Of a DNA stretch of 64,000 nt, positions 51,306 to 63,759 are shown piece after piece. The translations under genes were made by a program, and so were the position numbers. Under the pieces are notes generated by a model. That model saw only the letters and a program-made list of their open reading frames with translations. It did not search any database and had not been told where the DNA came from. This stretch comes from Ichthyophthirius multifiliis (Eukaryota > Ciliophora > Oligohymenophorea > Hymenostomatida). The first letter of the stretch is position 1. Each line of letters begins with the position of its first letter. The stretch lies in the NCBI RefSeq assembly GCF_000220395.1, contig NW_004085912.1:1-64000 (forward strand). Reading direction: 5' to 3'.

Positions 51306-51493
51306 ATATATATAATATAATATAATATAATATAATATAATGTAATATTATTATTTTTTTTAATCATCTTTTTTTTTAATTATTTTTTAATAATAAAACT
51401 TTCTATTTAATATATTTTTTTTTTAAATAATTAAAATTTTTATTAATATTTTTTTTTTCTTTTAATAATAATATATACAATAAAAAAATAAGT
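50976..51493. other. Intergenic region with TA and TATAA repeats
   Basis: Contains (TA)n at about 51272-51300 followed by ATATA/TAATA units to about 51341. No gene was seen. Confidence 0.55.
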
Positions 51494-53078
51494 ATGAATT
51501 AAGAGAATGATTATGATCAAGAATTCTATTTCGATTTTGAAAAAATAAAAAAATAATAAAGTTAATCTATTCTCCCTAAATGGTTAATAGAAATAAACCA
51601 CAAAATATCAAATTATAGTGAAAACATTGATAAAGTAAACCAAAAGCTTTCCGATTTAGATAAAGGTTTGAAAGAATTCGATATAAAAAGACTAGATCAT
51701 TAAAAAAAAGCCAAAGACTAAAATAGAATATCAATATTACAAAAACACAATCCAAAATAATATAAAATAGTTTTTTTTTTTTTTTAAAAAAAAAAAAAAA
51801 TTTACAAAAAAAAAAAAAAAGGATGAAAGCCTATTAAAATACAAAAATGCATTTTATTAAATAAACAATTATATACTCCTAAATATATTAGAATACATAG
51901 ATTTAAATATAATAAAAACACTAATTTAAATGTCTAAAGTAAGTAAAAGATTCTACAATATAATCCAAAATCCCTAAATGTACCAAATTATAATCGAAAA
52001 GCTTTTAGGAAAACAATTCATTTATTTAAATAAACAAAAATAACTCAAATAAATTACAAAATATATTTTTAAAGAATTTCAATTATTTGAATAGACACTT
52101 AAAAATTACAGAGATTAAAATTGTCCTTTATAAATTTAATATAGCCTAAGGACTGAATTAATACGATCAATAAAATTAATAAATGAAGTATTTTCTTTAA
52201 AAATTATAAACTAAACAACTAATTTTATTATATATAAATTATTAATAAACCTCCTAAAAGATAAATATAGTTTAATTTATATATACAAATTTATATTTAT
52301 TAAAAAAATATTAGTAAAAGGTGCTTATGTTCTTTCAAGAATTGCCTAATCTGATGAAGAAACTTTAAGATATGATGCATTTGATGCTTTATTTACTTTC
52401 ATAGGTAGTGAATAAGATGAACTTTAAAAATTCGAAGTTTTTAATGTCGTTTCTTAGTATTTAAATAAAATAAAATTGAGTGAAGAACGAAAGATTAAGG
52501 CTTTATTAAATAGCGAATTTAAATAATTTGCAATAAAAAGTGATATTGAATAATTTAAAGATATTCATTTTATAATTTCAATAATATATAATTCTAATGT
52601 TTTATAAAGCAAAGATATTATATTTGATTTAAATAATAATAAAAAAGAAATAAAAACCATAAACAATATTTTAAATAAAAACAAATAATTTCAGGGAATT
52701 ATTTGGGACAGAAATATGAATACTATATAATAATTTATTGGAAATTTAAATATAAATTAAAAATAAGGTTCTATTTAGGGAACTGGTAGTGATTTTTTAG
52801 GTGAAAATAAATTTAATTTATTTGGAAATATTTAACTTTTTCATAATTAATCATTTTATAAAAATTATCATGTTTATAATAGTATTTCTTATTTTGGAAA
52901 AGGAAGTCTTATTTTTGGTGATAGTTTATAAAATAACTAAAATTTTATATTTAATACTGGATTAAAATATAATTTCTATGTATCTTTTTGTTATTCTTTT
53001 GATGATTACTAATAGTTTTTTACTTTTTATGGCTCAAATGATAATATGAGATAGATTTTATTTATTAAATTAATTTGA
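51494..53078 (+). CDS. F-box-like protein
   Basis: Starts MNQENDYDQEFYFDFEKIKK, followed by a short coiled coil (ENIDKVNQKLSDLDKGLKEF). After an intron of long T and A runs (about 51770-51821) an F-box-like segment appears: NYILLNILEYIDLNIIKTLI with MSKVSKRFYNIIQNPQMYQ, fitting the LLxxIxxYLD...VSKRFYxI pattern that binds SKP1 in SCF ubiquitin ligases. A second intron near 52272-52315 joins in phase to an alpha-helical part (GAYVLSRIAQSDEETLRYDA) and a Gly/Asn/Phe-rich C-terminus (SISYFGKGSLIFGDSLQNNQ). No substrate-binding repeat type was recognised. The F-box call rests on one segment. Confidence 0.6.
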
Positions 53079-53156
53079 ACTTTATATTAACTATATTAAT
53101 TTATTTATATATAAAAATATAAACTATTAATATCTTTTTTTAATAATATTAAAAAT

Positions 53157-54350
53157 ATGAAAAATTCATATTTAGCATTATCTTTAATTGGTTTATCATC
53201 AATATATGGTATTAAAACATATTGTAATGGTAGTAAATGTACAAAAACTAAAAGTCTTTAAGGAAAAACAATAATAATAACAGGTGGGAGTTAAGGAATA
53301 GGAAAAGAAGTAACAAAAAATCTAGCAGAAAACGGTGCTTAAATAATACTAGGAGCACGTAATAAGGAAAAAGTATAAAAATTGTAGGAAAAATATACAA
53401 ATATAGAATATATATACCTAGATTTATCAAATTTCGAAAGTGTGGTAAATTTCGTTAAAGAATTTAAAGAAAAAAACTAAAAATTAGATATATTAATAAA
53501 TAATAGTGGATAATATAACATAAATTATAAATAAAATGAAGATTAATTAGAAATGAATTTTGCAGTAAATCATATGGGTCATTTTTTATTAACAAATTTA
53601 CTGCTTGATACTTTAATAAAAACTCCATTTTCAAGAATAATTGTAGTTAGTTCAAGAGCATATTAAAGAGCGAATTGTATAGATTATGAATTAATTTAAA
53701 ATAAAGATAAAAACAAAAAAAATCAAAAGTAAAATACATATGTATAAAAATATATATATATATAAATAAATATATATTTATATATATTTTTTTATATATA
53801 TAATTTTTCTTTATATTATCTAATTTTTTTAAATATTAAATTTTAATAAATAATTGCTTTATTTATTTTTTTTTTTTTTTATATATTTTTTATATTTTTA
53901 TCTAATTATAATCAAAATTAAAAAATAATTATAATATTTTTTATAACAAAAAGTTATTTATTATATCCATAATCAAAATTAGCTAATAATTTATTTACAA
54001 ATGAACTAGCTAGATAATTAAAAGATAAATAAACCAAAATTGTATCATTACATCCTGGTATTGTAAGAACATTTTTATTAGAAAATTTAAGTACATAAAT
54101 TCCATATTTAGGTTTTTTTATTAAATTTTTTTTTTATCCATCTATATGGCTTTTAACTAAAAATAGCTACTATGGAGCTTAAACTACTCTTACTTGTTGT
54201 TATATGGATTTTAATTAATTAGTAAATGGAGGCTATTATAAAGATAATGAATTGGCTGTCTAAAACAAAAATGCTTTAGATTTGTAAAAAGCTTAAGAAT
54301 TGTGGTTTTTTTCAATGGATTATTTTAAAAAAAGAAAATTTTTATAATGA
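53157..54350 (+). CDS. Short-chain dehydrogenase, retinol dehydrogenase (RDH11-14)-like
   Basis: NAD(P)-dependent oxidoreductase with an N-terminal membrane anchor ([17 protein letters not shown]). The Rossmann motif [17 protein letters not shown] (TGxxxGIG) is followed by [30 protein letters not shown] (the usual NNAG) and [28 protein letters not shown] carries the catalytic Ser, and [19 protein letters not shown] gives the YxxxK pair across the intron. [11 protein letters not shown] and GAQTTLTCCY match RDH11-14. One intron, 53729-53953, is 225 nt, long for this window, and splits the protein just before the active-site Tyr, in phase. Ends [11 protein letters not shown] at TGA 54348. Arg in GARNKEK suggests NADP(H) preference. 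The true substrate is unknown; retinoids are only the family name. Confidence 0.87.
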
Positions 54351-54942
54351 AATATTTATATTTCATTATATATTAATCAAATAATTAATAATAAATAAAA
54401 TTATTTGTTTATATGTTTTGTATAATTTATTTTTATAAATCTAATAAAAATAAATAAATAAATACTATTATCTTTTTTCCTTAACATTTTATCATTATAA
54501 ATAATGATTTATTTTATAATCAAAAAATTAATTACAATTATATTAATAATGAATATAAAAAATATAAAAAGAAAATAATTAAATTATAATACTATTATAT
54601 AATATAAAATATTTTCAATTTTTATTAAATAATTCATATAAAATTTAAAATAATCAAAAACATATGTAATTTCTGATAATTCCTTTTTTATTTACTTTAA
54701 AGTAAAAAAATATTGCTTATTTAAACTTATAACTAAAAAAGTTTATATTATTTAATTTTCTTAAATTACTAAAATAAAAATAACTAAAATAGGTAACTCA
54801 ATTAGCTATTTTACAGAAATTTTACTAACTTTAAATAAAAAATACCTTTTAATTTTAAAAATTTAAATTAATGATTTTATAATAAACTTTTATATAAAAA
54901 TATTAAAATATTATAATTATATTTTCAAATTATTTTATTATA

Positions 54943-54988
<46 letters not shown>

Positions 54989-55673
54989 CAAACTTAATAT
55001 TTTTTTATTAAATTATTAATTTTAATGGATATTTATAAATTTGTTTTTTAAAATGTTAAAATCCAAAAATATTTATATTTTTTGAAATAAATAATATAAA
55101 GGATTATAATAAAAATTTCATTATTTATTGATAAAAATTATATTATATATATTTTTTTTAATTTAAATCATACATTTAATTAAAATTATGAGTATTTTAT
55201 CTTATGTGATTTTTTGCAGATTTCTTTAATTAAAATGTCATCTATAAAATATTAATAATTTATTAATATAATATTATATAAATTCAATAATTTTCTAAAA
55301 AATATAAATTTTTATTTCAAATTTAAAAATTATAATAATGATTAATATTGAAAATGTTAAATATATAATAATGCTTAAAAAATAAATACTAAAGTTTAAA
55401 ATATTTAATATTTCAAAAAATAATTTTTAATATAAATATATATTCTATTGCATTTTAAAATACAATCCATAAAAATAAATAATGTTAATCTGAATAAATA
55501 TTATTTTATACAATAATTAAAAAAAAATATATATATAATAAAAAATTATATTTAAAATGTATAAATATTATTAAATTTGATATAATTAACATTATTTTTA
55601 AAAAGTTATAAAAGTTTAATAAATACATATATTATGTGTTAATTTTTATATAAAATACTTAATTATTTTAATA

Positions 55674-55718
<45 letters not shown>

Positions 55719-56193
55719 TTTATAATTATTATAATTATTATATTTATTATTATTATTATAAATTAAAATAATATTATTTTTGAATTTTTTATATTTAATA
55801 TTTTATTTATTTTTTTATTATTAATTAAATAATTTATATATTTTATTAAAATTTTTTTATAAATAATTCTTTTAATTATTTTTATATATTAATATTTTTA
55901 ATATTTTTTTTTTTAACAAATCATTATAAATTATTATGGATTGTTTATTAATTTTTTTTTTAATTAAATAAAAAATTAATTAAAAATATATAAATTAATA
56001 TTTTTTTATACAAATATATTTTTAAAAAATTTAGATTATGAATTTTATTATTTCTTAAAATATATTTTTGTTTTATAAATAAATATATTAAATATAGATA
56101 TTTTTTTAATAACTTAAAAAACAAAAAACTTTAATTTTATATCTAATTAATATATTATTTAAAAACATATTAATTTAAACAAAACTTATAAAA
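54351..56193. other. Long A/T-only intergenic region
   Basis: About 1.84 kb upstream of UFL1. It holds a (TA)n tract at about 54951-54983 and an (ATT)n array at about 55676-55720. No open frame of protein-like composition was seen on either strand. Confidence 0.6.
55676..55720. repeat. (ATT)n trinucleotide array
   Basis: About 14 units in intergenic DNA, followed by imperfect copies to about 55765. Confidence 0.85.
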
Positions 56194-58431
56194 ATGGACG
56201 AAATCCTTGAATTATAACGTTAATTGGCACAAATCTAAGAGCAAACGACTTAAAATAAATTTTCTGACCGGGTAATTGTAGATTTAATAAATAAATTAAT
56301 CTAAGAGTACAATTTAACATTAATATATAGCTCAGACGGTCAAGAATATATGACTCCTGAACATTTAGATAATCAAATACAATAGTTAACATAAGAAAAG
56401 GGCGTATAAACATTGTAGACTATCCACAATTATTAAATGTTAATTCTGAAATAATCGAAAGTCGTTTACCTAAAGTATTAAAGAAAAACAAACGAGAACT
56501 CCTAAGATTAGAAAACGAAATAATAACAAGTGCATATTTAAACTAAATATGTGAAGATATAAATGAAGATTTACAGTAAAGATCGTAAATACTGCTTACA
56601 GAAATAAGCCAAAATATATAATTTAACTATGCAATTTATAAAAGATCAACTATAAAGCAGAATTGACCAAAGAATAATCGATGGAAACATTGTTGGAGGG
56701 GAAAAAATATGTACTTCAACCTTTCAATTATTGATGAAAGCAAAATTAAGAGGATCACTTCGTGCAGCCACAAAGCCAATAGTTTTGGGAAATTTAAGTA
56801 AAGAATTCGGCATTGAAAATAAGGTTTTATAAGAAATAATTGAAGAGTTAATAAACTAAGAGTATATAGAAGGGAAAATACACACAGGAAGTTTTATCCC
56901 TTAAAAGTTTTAAAAAAATCAAGAAAACATCATCAGAAATTTTCTCAAACAAAATAACTATATAGAATATTCGATGCTATAAAAATAATTATACGTCCAA
57001 AAACCATAAGATACTCTTAAAAATATGTTTAAAGATCAATGTGTATTATTAGAAGACTGTGCTTTTTTTAAAGACTCATTAAATTAACTATAAGAATAAA
57101 TCCATAATTTGTTAATAGAGGAAGGATATACAGATTTAGTTTTTATGTTCCCTACAATAATTACTAAAGGAGATATTGATAGTATTATTTTTAAACATAT
57201 GAAACTTACTGAAGTGGAAATCGATGAGACATATATTTTCTCACATAAGTTTATTGAAAAATGCGTCAATAATCTAAAATAACATATAATAAACGAACTT
57301 TAATAAAACCCATAAAAAATAGTCTAATAATAATAAGAAGATAATTTTTCTGAAGAAGAAGAAGAGGAGAATTTTCGTAAAGGGAAAAAAAAATAACAAA
57401 ATTAAAAAAAATAGCCGAATACTAATAAAAATAAATCCTCTTAAAATAAAAAAGATACATATAATAACATTTTCAGTTAATAGGAATTTATTTAAAAATT
57501 GTAAGAACAAAACGTCCTTCCAAAAAACGAAAAAGATGAAATCTTCGAAAAAAAATTGTTTAAAGTTTCTTAAAACCAACTCCAAAAACACATCGAAACT
57601 CTCCGAAAAGAGCTCTTAGATAAGAAAAAATCAGGTTCATCTGAAGCTATTTAATAACTAATTTAATTAATTGAAGAAAGCGTTACTTTTATTTAATTTA
57701 GTTTAAATAGTATAAAATCATTTGAAAATAATCATTCTGATATCAACTTAAAGATATTCTATGATAATATACATTATACTAATAGAATGCTAATTGAAAA
57801 CATAATAGTACTTTTATGTAAAAAATTATCTATTTCACTCCCTTAGGGCCTTTTTATTAAAAAAGAATACGAAAATCCAAAAAAAAATGTATAAATAGGC
57901 TTTGTGGTCCTAAAGAAAATTTTCAAAGACAAAAAAATGTTATAAGAAGCTATATCTTTATTGCCAAAAGAATATTCTTAATTTTTAGGAAAAGCGTTCG
58001 AATTTTACTCTTCTAAATCAGTAAATAATTTATTCAACTTTTTAATGGAAAACTAAAATTTGATAGGGATTAGAGTTATTTTTGATAAAAAAGTTGAAAA
58101 AGGAATAATTTAGAGTCTTAAGTATTTCTATAAAGATCTTATTAAAAAAGATAGACTGGACTTCAAATAAAATATTTTAAGAACTTCTATTTTCATTTTA
58201 ATTGATAAATTTAATCTTTTCTATATAGGATCTTAAGATGAAAATAATGCAAATATTTTATATAGTATTTTATTAAGTTTGGCTAAAGAAAACACATAAG
58301 AAGAGATTTATAATACATTGAAAAAGTCTTTGGATTGTTTAGAGGTTATTAAATAGGAATAAAAAGATGCAAATGATATTAGATAATTTGAAAATTCAGT
58401 AATTGAACTTATTAAAATCGCTAAGCTTTGA
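56194..58431 (+). CDS. UFL1: E3 UFM1-protein ligase 1
   Basis: Attaches the ubiquitin-like modifier UFM1 to targets such as ribosomal protein RPL26 at the ER. The N-terminus MDEILELQRQLAQIQEQTTQ, VDLINKLIQEYNLTLIYSSD and GQEYMTPEHLD aligns with human UFL1 (GKEYITPAQIS), as do GRINIVDYPQLLNVNSEIIE, ICTSTFQLLMKAKLRGSLRA and ATKPIVLGNLSKEFGIENKV. LRNFLKQ-type and FFKDSLNQLQEQIHNLLIEE segments and FSHKFIEKCVNNL follow, then a Lys-rich acidic linker and an all-helical C-terminal region ending LIKIAKL. About 745 residues, no introns. Two single-base deficits disturb the frame, at the G run 56400-56402 and the A run 56611-56614; correcting them restores EKGRINIVDYPQ and EISQKYNLTM. UFL1 normally needs the adaptor UFBP1 (DDRGK1), not in this window. 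Confidence 0.88.
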
Positions 58432-58555
58432 TTTAATTAAATTTTTTTTTTAATTTAATAAAAAATGAAATATTTTTTTAATTTTTTATACATAAAAATG
58501 AATATATTTATTTTTTATTACAAAAAATGATTTTGTTTTTTCTTTTTTTTTTTGT

Positions 58556-59601
58556 TCAATAATTAATACATTTTTTAAATAATTTTTATATTTATTTATC
58601 TTCCTTAAAATTTTCTAAAGCTTAATCTAAATTCAAATCTTTGAGAAGTTTATAACATTTTAAAGTTAAAAGAACAATTAATAAATTCTTATAGCAAAAA
58701 CATTAACTAAATTCATATTAGTTTAAATTTTATACATAATAGAGTCGAAATTATTTATGTTTGAGTAATTAAATAAATGAAAAAACTACATTTTAATTTT
58801 AATAATTATTAATTTAAAGCCAATTTTTAAAAAATTAACTCAAAAAATTAATTTTTTCCTCACTTTCAATAAAAAAAATCTTATCTGAAATTCTTAAACT
58901 GAAAGCTTCCATTAATTTATCATCTATAAATTAACTAAAAGGGATTACATTTTAAATAATTTGTTCTTTTAAATCTTCAGAAAAAAAACAGTCTTCGATT
59001 CCGTTAAATAGGAAATATTTCAAAACATTATATTTTTCGTCAAATTAATAAAAATTTAAATAATTAATTATTTCTTCCAATAGTAAAGAATATTTATCAT
59101 CTCTTTTGAAATCCTATAAGTCACATTTTGATATATCGAATTATAATTCAAGCTTTTTTTCAATTAAATCCTATATAAACTATTCCAAATTAATTTCCTC
59201 ATCTTCAAATCCGAAAAACTCTTAGTTATTGTCACCTGAATAAATTACTATATAATCTTAATTATTATTATTATTATTTTATTCGATTTTTTTAGGTTCT
59301 TATATTTAGTTTTGTGATTAAAAAAGTTAATTTTTTTGTTCTTATTATTTATGTTTAATTTAATTTTATTCTATATTAATATATTCTTGGGTTTTATTTT
59401 TTAAATTTAAATTTAAGTTTAAGATTATAATTATTATGCTTAATTTTTAATTGGGTTTTATATTTTTGTACCATTTATAAACATATTATTTATTTATTAT
59501 TAGTTTAAAGCTTTATCTTATTTTTATTATTAATTTTATTTTTTCATATTTTCAATATTCTTTTATGATTTATTTATTTGAAAGATTTTATTATTATTCA
59601 T
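58556..59601 (-). CDS. Unrecognised Gln/Asn-rich protein with helical C-terminus
   Basis: N-terminal third is Asn/Gln/Lys low complexity (MNNNKIFQINKSQKNIENMK). The C-terminal two thirds is acidic and helical: DYIVIYSGDNNQEFFGFEDE, EINLEQFIQDLIEKKLELQF, YNVLKYFLFNGIEDCFFSED, FIDDKLMEAFSLRISDKIFF and LLIVLLTLKCYKLLKDLN. No family recognised. The short acidic FFGFEDEEINLEQF could be a peptide-binding motif but I cannot name it. One base is missing in the four-T run at about 59392-59395 on +. It ends at TGA 58556, 124 bp from the convergent UFL1, and its start lies 161 bp from the divergent E2 gene. Confidence 0.55.
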
Positions 59602-59762
59602 TTATATTATTTTTTTTTTAAAAAAAAAAAATTGGAAAATAAAATAAAATAAAAGAATATTTATTATAAAATATATATATATAATTAATTTTATATTAAC
59701 ATAAAAAAAAACAAAAAATATTAAAAAATTTAATATAATTTTTATCCCTTAAAAACAAAAAA

Positions 59763-60278
59763 ATGGATTAATAAGCAGATGATAAAAGATTAATCATGGA
59801 ATTAAATAAAATTAAAGCATTTTAAAAGGTAAAAAAAATACCATAAAACTGGCATTATCTCGGTCCAGAAATAAAAGATGGTATTCCAAATTATAAAGAA
59901 TGGATTTTTTGTTGGACAGGGAATGAAGGAAGTATGTTGAATGGAATATATACAGCCAAAATAAAAATTTAGAGAGATTTGAGAACTACTCCACCATAAA
60001 TTTATATGTCTCCGAAAATTTAACATATGCATGTGTTTGGACATGGTTTAGTCTGTTTTCCTTTTATTGATTAATTAAGATGGAGGTCTAATATTACTAT
60101 TTTTGAAATTGCTTTTGAATTAGAAAAAATGTTTTATAATGAACCTTTTATTGAATCTCCTGCAAATGATAATTTAAAAAATATATATATAGCTAATTAA
60201 TAATAATATTATGATATTTTAAGTTAATAAGCCGAATAATTTTCTAAATTATAGCCTTATAAAGGGACATGGGAATGA
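59763..60278 (+). CDS. UBC9-like E2 conjugating enzyme with HMH in place of HPN
   Basis: A complete intronless frame of 171 residues. The fold signature is E2: NWHYLGPEIKDGIPNYKEWI, MLNGIYTAKIKIQRDLRTTP, PQIYMSPKIQHMHVFGHGLV, CFPFIDQQRWRSNITIFEIA and FELEKMFYNEPFIESPANDN. It aligns without gaps to UBC9 (SUMO E2) around PPxCKFxPPLFHPNVYPSGTVCLSIL and WRPAITIKQI...NEPNIQDPA. The catalytic Cys is residue 98 in GLVCFPF. The HPN tripeptide, whose Asn stabilises the oxyanion, reads HMH (60024-60032, residue 88 on). UBE2W has HPH at this place, so an Asn-to-His change can be tolerated in active E2s. Whether this protein works with SUMO, ubiquitin or is a non-catalytic variant cannot be told. No frame corrections were needed. 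Confidence 0.8.
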
Positions 60279-60714
60279 AATATTTAATTAATTATTTTTT
60301 ATTTACTTTTAATTAATTATATTTTTGAAATTACACATAAAATAAATTTATTAGTTTAAAATATTATTTAGAAAAAATAAAATAAAAAATATATAAAAAT
60401 AATAAACATTATTAATTAAACTATAATAAAGTTTATAAAAAAATAATATTTTTCGAATAAAAGTACTAGAAATAAATTAAACAAAATACGTTGTTTAATT
60501 AAGTTAAATTCTTTTTTTTAATAAAAAATCAAAAAAATAGTTTGTTTATAAAATTAATTTTATTAGTATTTACTTTTTATAATAAAAAGAAAAAATTGTA
60601 AAATAAAATACAATAAAATAAATGTTTCAAATAAAATAAATAAATATTTAATGTATAAATTATCCTAATTTTATATAAAGAAAAAATATAGAAAAAAAAA
60701 AAAAAAAACTATTT
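60279..60714. other. Convergent intergenic spacer
   Basis: A/T runs between the E2 (+) and Rab (-) genes. No recognisable element. Confidence 0.55.
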
Positions 60715-61673
60715 TCAACAACAATTATTATTTTAAACATTTTATATATGATTATTATTTGCATTTGTTTCAGTTAATTTTATTTTTTATTCTTATTGAT
60801 CATTTTAAACTTGATTTTGATTGTTTATATTATTATTTTTATTTTCGCTAACTTATTAATTTTATTCTTATTTACATATTTTTTTATTATTATTTTCAAT
60901 AAAAAAAAATATAATATATAAATAATAAATACTTGTACTTTCAACTAAACCTGTGCTATCAGGTAAAAGTAAAGAAACAGCCATTTATTTAAACATATTA
61001 AGTACATTTTCCCCTGTTTTTGCTGAAATTTCGAAATAACTCATATTATAGGTTTTAGCTTTTTATTATGCTTCATCTTAACTAATAACTCTATCTAATA
61101 TATTTTTTTTTAAAAAAAAAGAAAATAATAATAACTTAATTTCAAATCAGTTTTATTTGCTCCTATAATACAAGGAGCTTCAGGTCCTCTATGGTCTTTA
61201 TAATCTTTGACCCATTTATCAATACTATTGAAACTTTCTTGACCTTATAAAATGAAAGAAAAAAATAAAAATAATTAATTATTTTTAAAAAAAGGCCAAA
61301 TTAATTATTACTCGTTACATCAAAAACTATTACTGCACAAGTCGCATCTCTCAAATAACTAGGAATTAAACTTCTAAATCTTTCTTAACCTGCAGTATCC
61401 CATAATTATAATCGAATACTTTTATCATCTATATGAAGTGTTTTTGCTAAAAAATCAACACCTACAGTTGGCTTATTAATTATTATAATTTTTGTTTTTA
61501 TTTTTATATATATTTTTTTTATTTACATGCGGCTTTTCATCAAATACATCATACATAAATCTTTCAATTATACATGTTTTTCCTACATGTTAATCACCCA
61601 AAAATATTATTTTATGCTTTACTCTAGATACACTTGATAGGTTAGAAGTCATTCTACTACTGTCATCAGTCAT
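60715..61673 (-). CDS. Rab6-like small GTPase
   Basis: Golgi/endosome trafficking GTPase. From MTDDSSRMTSNLSSVS the G1 box is FLGDQHVGKTCIIERFMYD. The switch I Thr is in PTVGVDFLAKTLHIDDK, G3 is [20 protein letters not shown], followed by LRDATCAVIVFDVT, G4 is GANKTDLK, and G5 is YFEISAKTGENVLNMF. The stretch [20 protein letters not shown] and DFLAKT are typical of Rab6. The C-terminus is Asn/Gln-rich and ends NNNCC, a geranylgeranylation signal. Four introns of about 50-80 nt splice in phase, the first between EKPH and PTVG. Ends at TGA 60715. No frame correction was needed. In ciliates Rab6 families are expanded, so the exact paralogue is not assigned. Confidence 0.92.
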
Positions 61674-62168
61674 TTTAATTTATTATTTTATATTTTTTAT
61701 TGTATTTTTTTATTTTTTTTTATTTTTTCTAATATTATATATTTCTTAGTTTTTTATTTATAAATTTATTTATTGTTTTATTTATTACTTTCATATATTT
61801 TATAATAGCTTTTTTTATTATTTTGTAATTGTATAATATATATATCTTTTTATACTTTAATTAAAAAAAATATACATTTAAAATAATAAGATATATTATA
61901 TATTATATTTTTCTTATTTATTTAATACTTATATTATTAATACATACTAAAGAAATATTGGATATATAAATAAATATACATATTGTCATTGTATTGAAAA
62001 AAAAAAACTTAAATATTAAAATATATTCATTTTTTATAAAGATAAACAAAATAAAAATAAATATATAAAATTATAAAAAATATATTATATTTCCTAATAT
62101 ATTATTAAAAAAAATCTAATCTTATTAATTATATTTTATTATATTAATAAGTAAAAATAATTTTTCAA
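61674..62168. other. Divergent intergenic region
   Basis: A/T-only DNA between the Rab gene (-) and the following plus-strand gene. No signal recognised. Confidence 0.5.
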
Positions 62169-63264
62169 ATGCAGGATATACATCAAAATTGTTTAAAGTA
62201 AATTATTGATAGCATTAAAAAAGGAGAAGAATATTCTGCAATGATTAACTTTAATAATCTTTTATAGTTTAATAGTAGATATTAAATAAAATTAAAAATA
62301 TTGATTAAAATTGATATTAATATAATAATATTTAACAACTTATATAAAATATAAATGTTTAGAATTAAATATAAAACAAATACAATTAAATATTTTAATA
62401 ATAATAGTAAGATTATCTATTTTAATTTTAGGAAGAATAAGAAAATCTATAAAGGATTGAAAACTAAAAAAAAGAATAATAAAGAATCTTAGAAGAAAAA
62501 AAAAAGCAATAAGAAATACTAGAATTAGAAAAAAGTGAAGAAGATAAAAAATAATAAATAAATGATTAACTTTTAGAATAATCAAAATTAATAAGATATA
62601 AAAATACAATAGTAATAATTAATTGAAAATAATATAAAAGGTTATAATATTTAATATAACATATATTTAATTAATTTAATATTAATTTTTTTATTTAATT
62701 AATAGAAAAATAAACAGAAATAATTTTTTTAACTTAATAAAAACCAAATAATTAAGTAATTTAAATAAGTTTAAAAAAAAAGTTTTATGTCAATTTTAAA
62801 TATAAAAATTAAACTAAAAATAAAATAAAAAAATATAATTATATAATTATTAAAATTTGTAAAAGTAGAAAAAAAAAAAAAATTAAAAATTTATATATAT
62901 TTATTATATTATTTTTTTATAAATTTATGTACTTAGAAGAAAAAGATGTTAACAATAAAAATTTCAATATATCAAAAAGTAATTAATATATTTATTTATT
63001 TTTCAAATAACAATTTAAAAATGTATATATATTAATAACTTAAGAAACAATATAAAAATAGACTTTACAAAAATAAATAAAAATATTTAATAATTAATCA
63101 AAATTTTAATTATATAATTTTATTATTAATTATTCATAATATCTTTTTTGAAAAACATTTGTGATTAATAATAAAAATTATAAATAAAAAAATTTATAAA
63201 AATTTAAGTATTATATTTATTTTATAGATTAAATTTGTATATTAAACAATCAGAAAATAATAAA

Positions 63265-63296
<32 letters not shown>

Positions 63297-63411
63297 TACA
63301 TAATAAAAAATAGATGAATAAGATCAGAAAATAAAAATAAATAATAATAATGAAACAAATAAAATTAAATTGATAATAAAATAACTAAAAAAAATAAAAA
63401 GTTATATAAAA

Positions 63412-63448
<37 letters not shown>

Positions 63449-63608
63449 TTAATAGCAAAAATAACAATAATAATAATAATTACCTTTTTAACAAAAATCA
63501 ATATAACATAATTCAACTAATGTTTGTGAAAATTAACAATAATAATAATTTATTGAAGAAAACGGATATGATAGTGATGACATTTATAATTTAATAAAAT
63601 TTAATTGA
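62169..63608 (+). CDS. Possible multi-exon coiled-coil/Asn-rich protein
   Basis: A low-confidence model. The first exon reads MQDIHQNCLKQIIDSIKKGE and EYSAMINFNNLLQFN. A strongly heptadic exon starts near 62440 (EEQENLQRIENQKK, KKKQQEILELEKSEEDKKQQ). Further short plausible exons lie near 62705 (EKQTEIIFLTQQKPNNQ) and 62930 (MYLEEKDVNNKNFN). A final exon is Asn-rich and ends QFIEENGYDSDDIYNLIKFN at TGA 63606. The join between the first two exons is out of phase by one base at the best GT-AG pair, so splice sites or base calls are uncertain. Two or more genes cannot be excluded. Asn arrays come from (AAT)n at 63416-63446. Confidence 0.4.
63416..63446. repeat. (AAT)n array, probably coding poly-Asn
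   Basis: About 10 AAT units within the last plausible exon of the 62-63.6 kb gene. Confidence 0.75.
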
Positions 63609-63759
63609 TTTAAATATTAATTATGTGTTTTTAATTTAACTATAATAATTTTTTATATTTTTACATTTATTAAAAATAATATTAATATTAATATTACATA
63701 TTACGTTTTTCTAAATTTATAAAAAACTAATTAAAAATAAATAAATAAAAATAATAATA

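Noticed and set aside
57274-57591. Minus-strand standard-code ORF of about 105 codons, Phe/Leu-rich
   Set aside because: It is antisense to the Lys/Glu/Asn-rich linker of UFL1; the composition is what reversed A-rich codons give.
59802-60044. Minus-strand standard-code ORF of 80 codons
   Set aside because: Antisense shadow of the E2 gene, which has clear family motifs on the plus strand.
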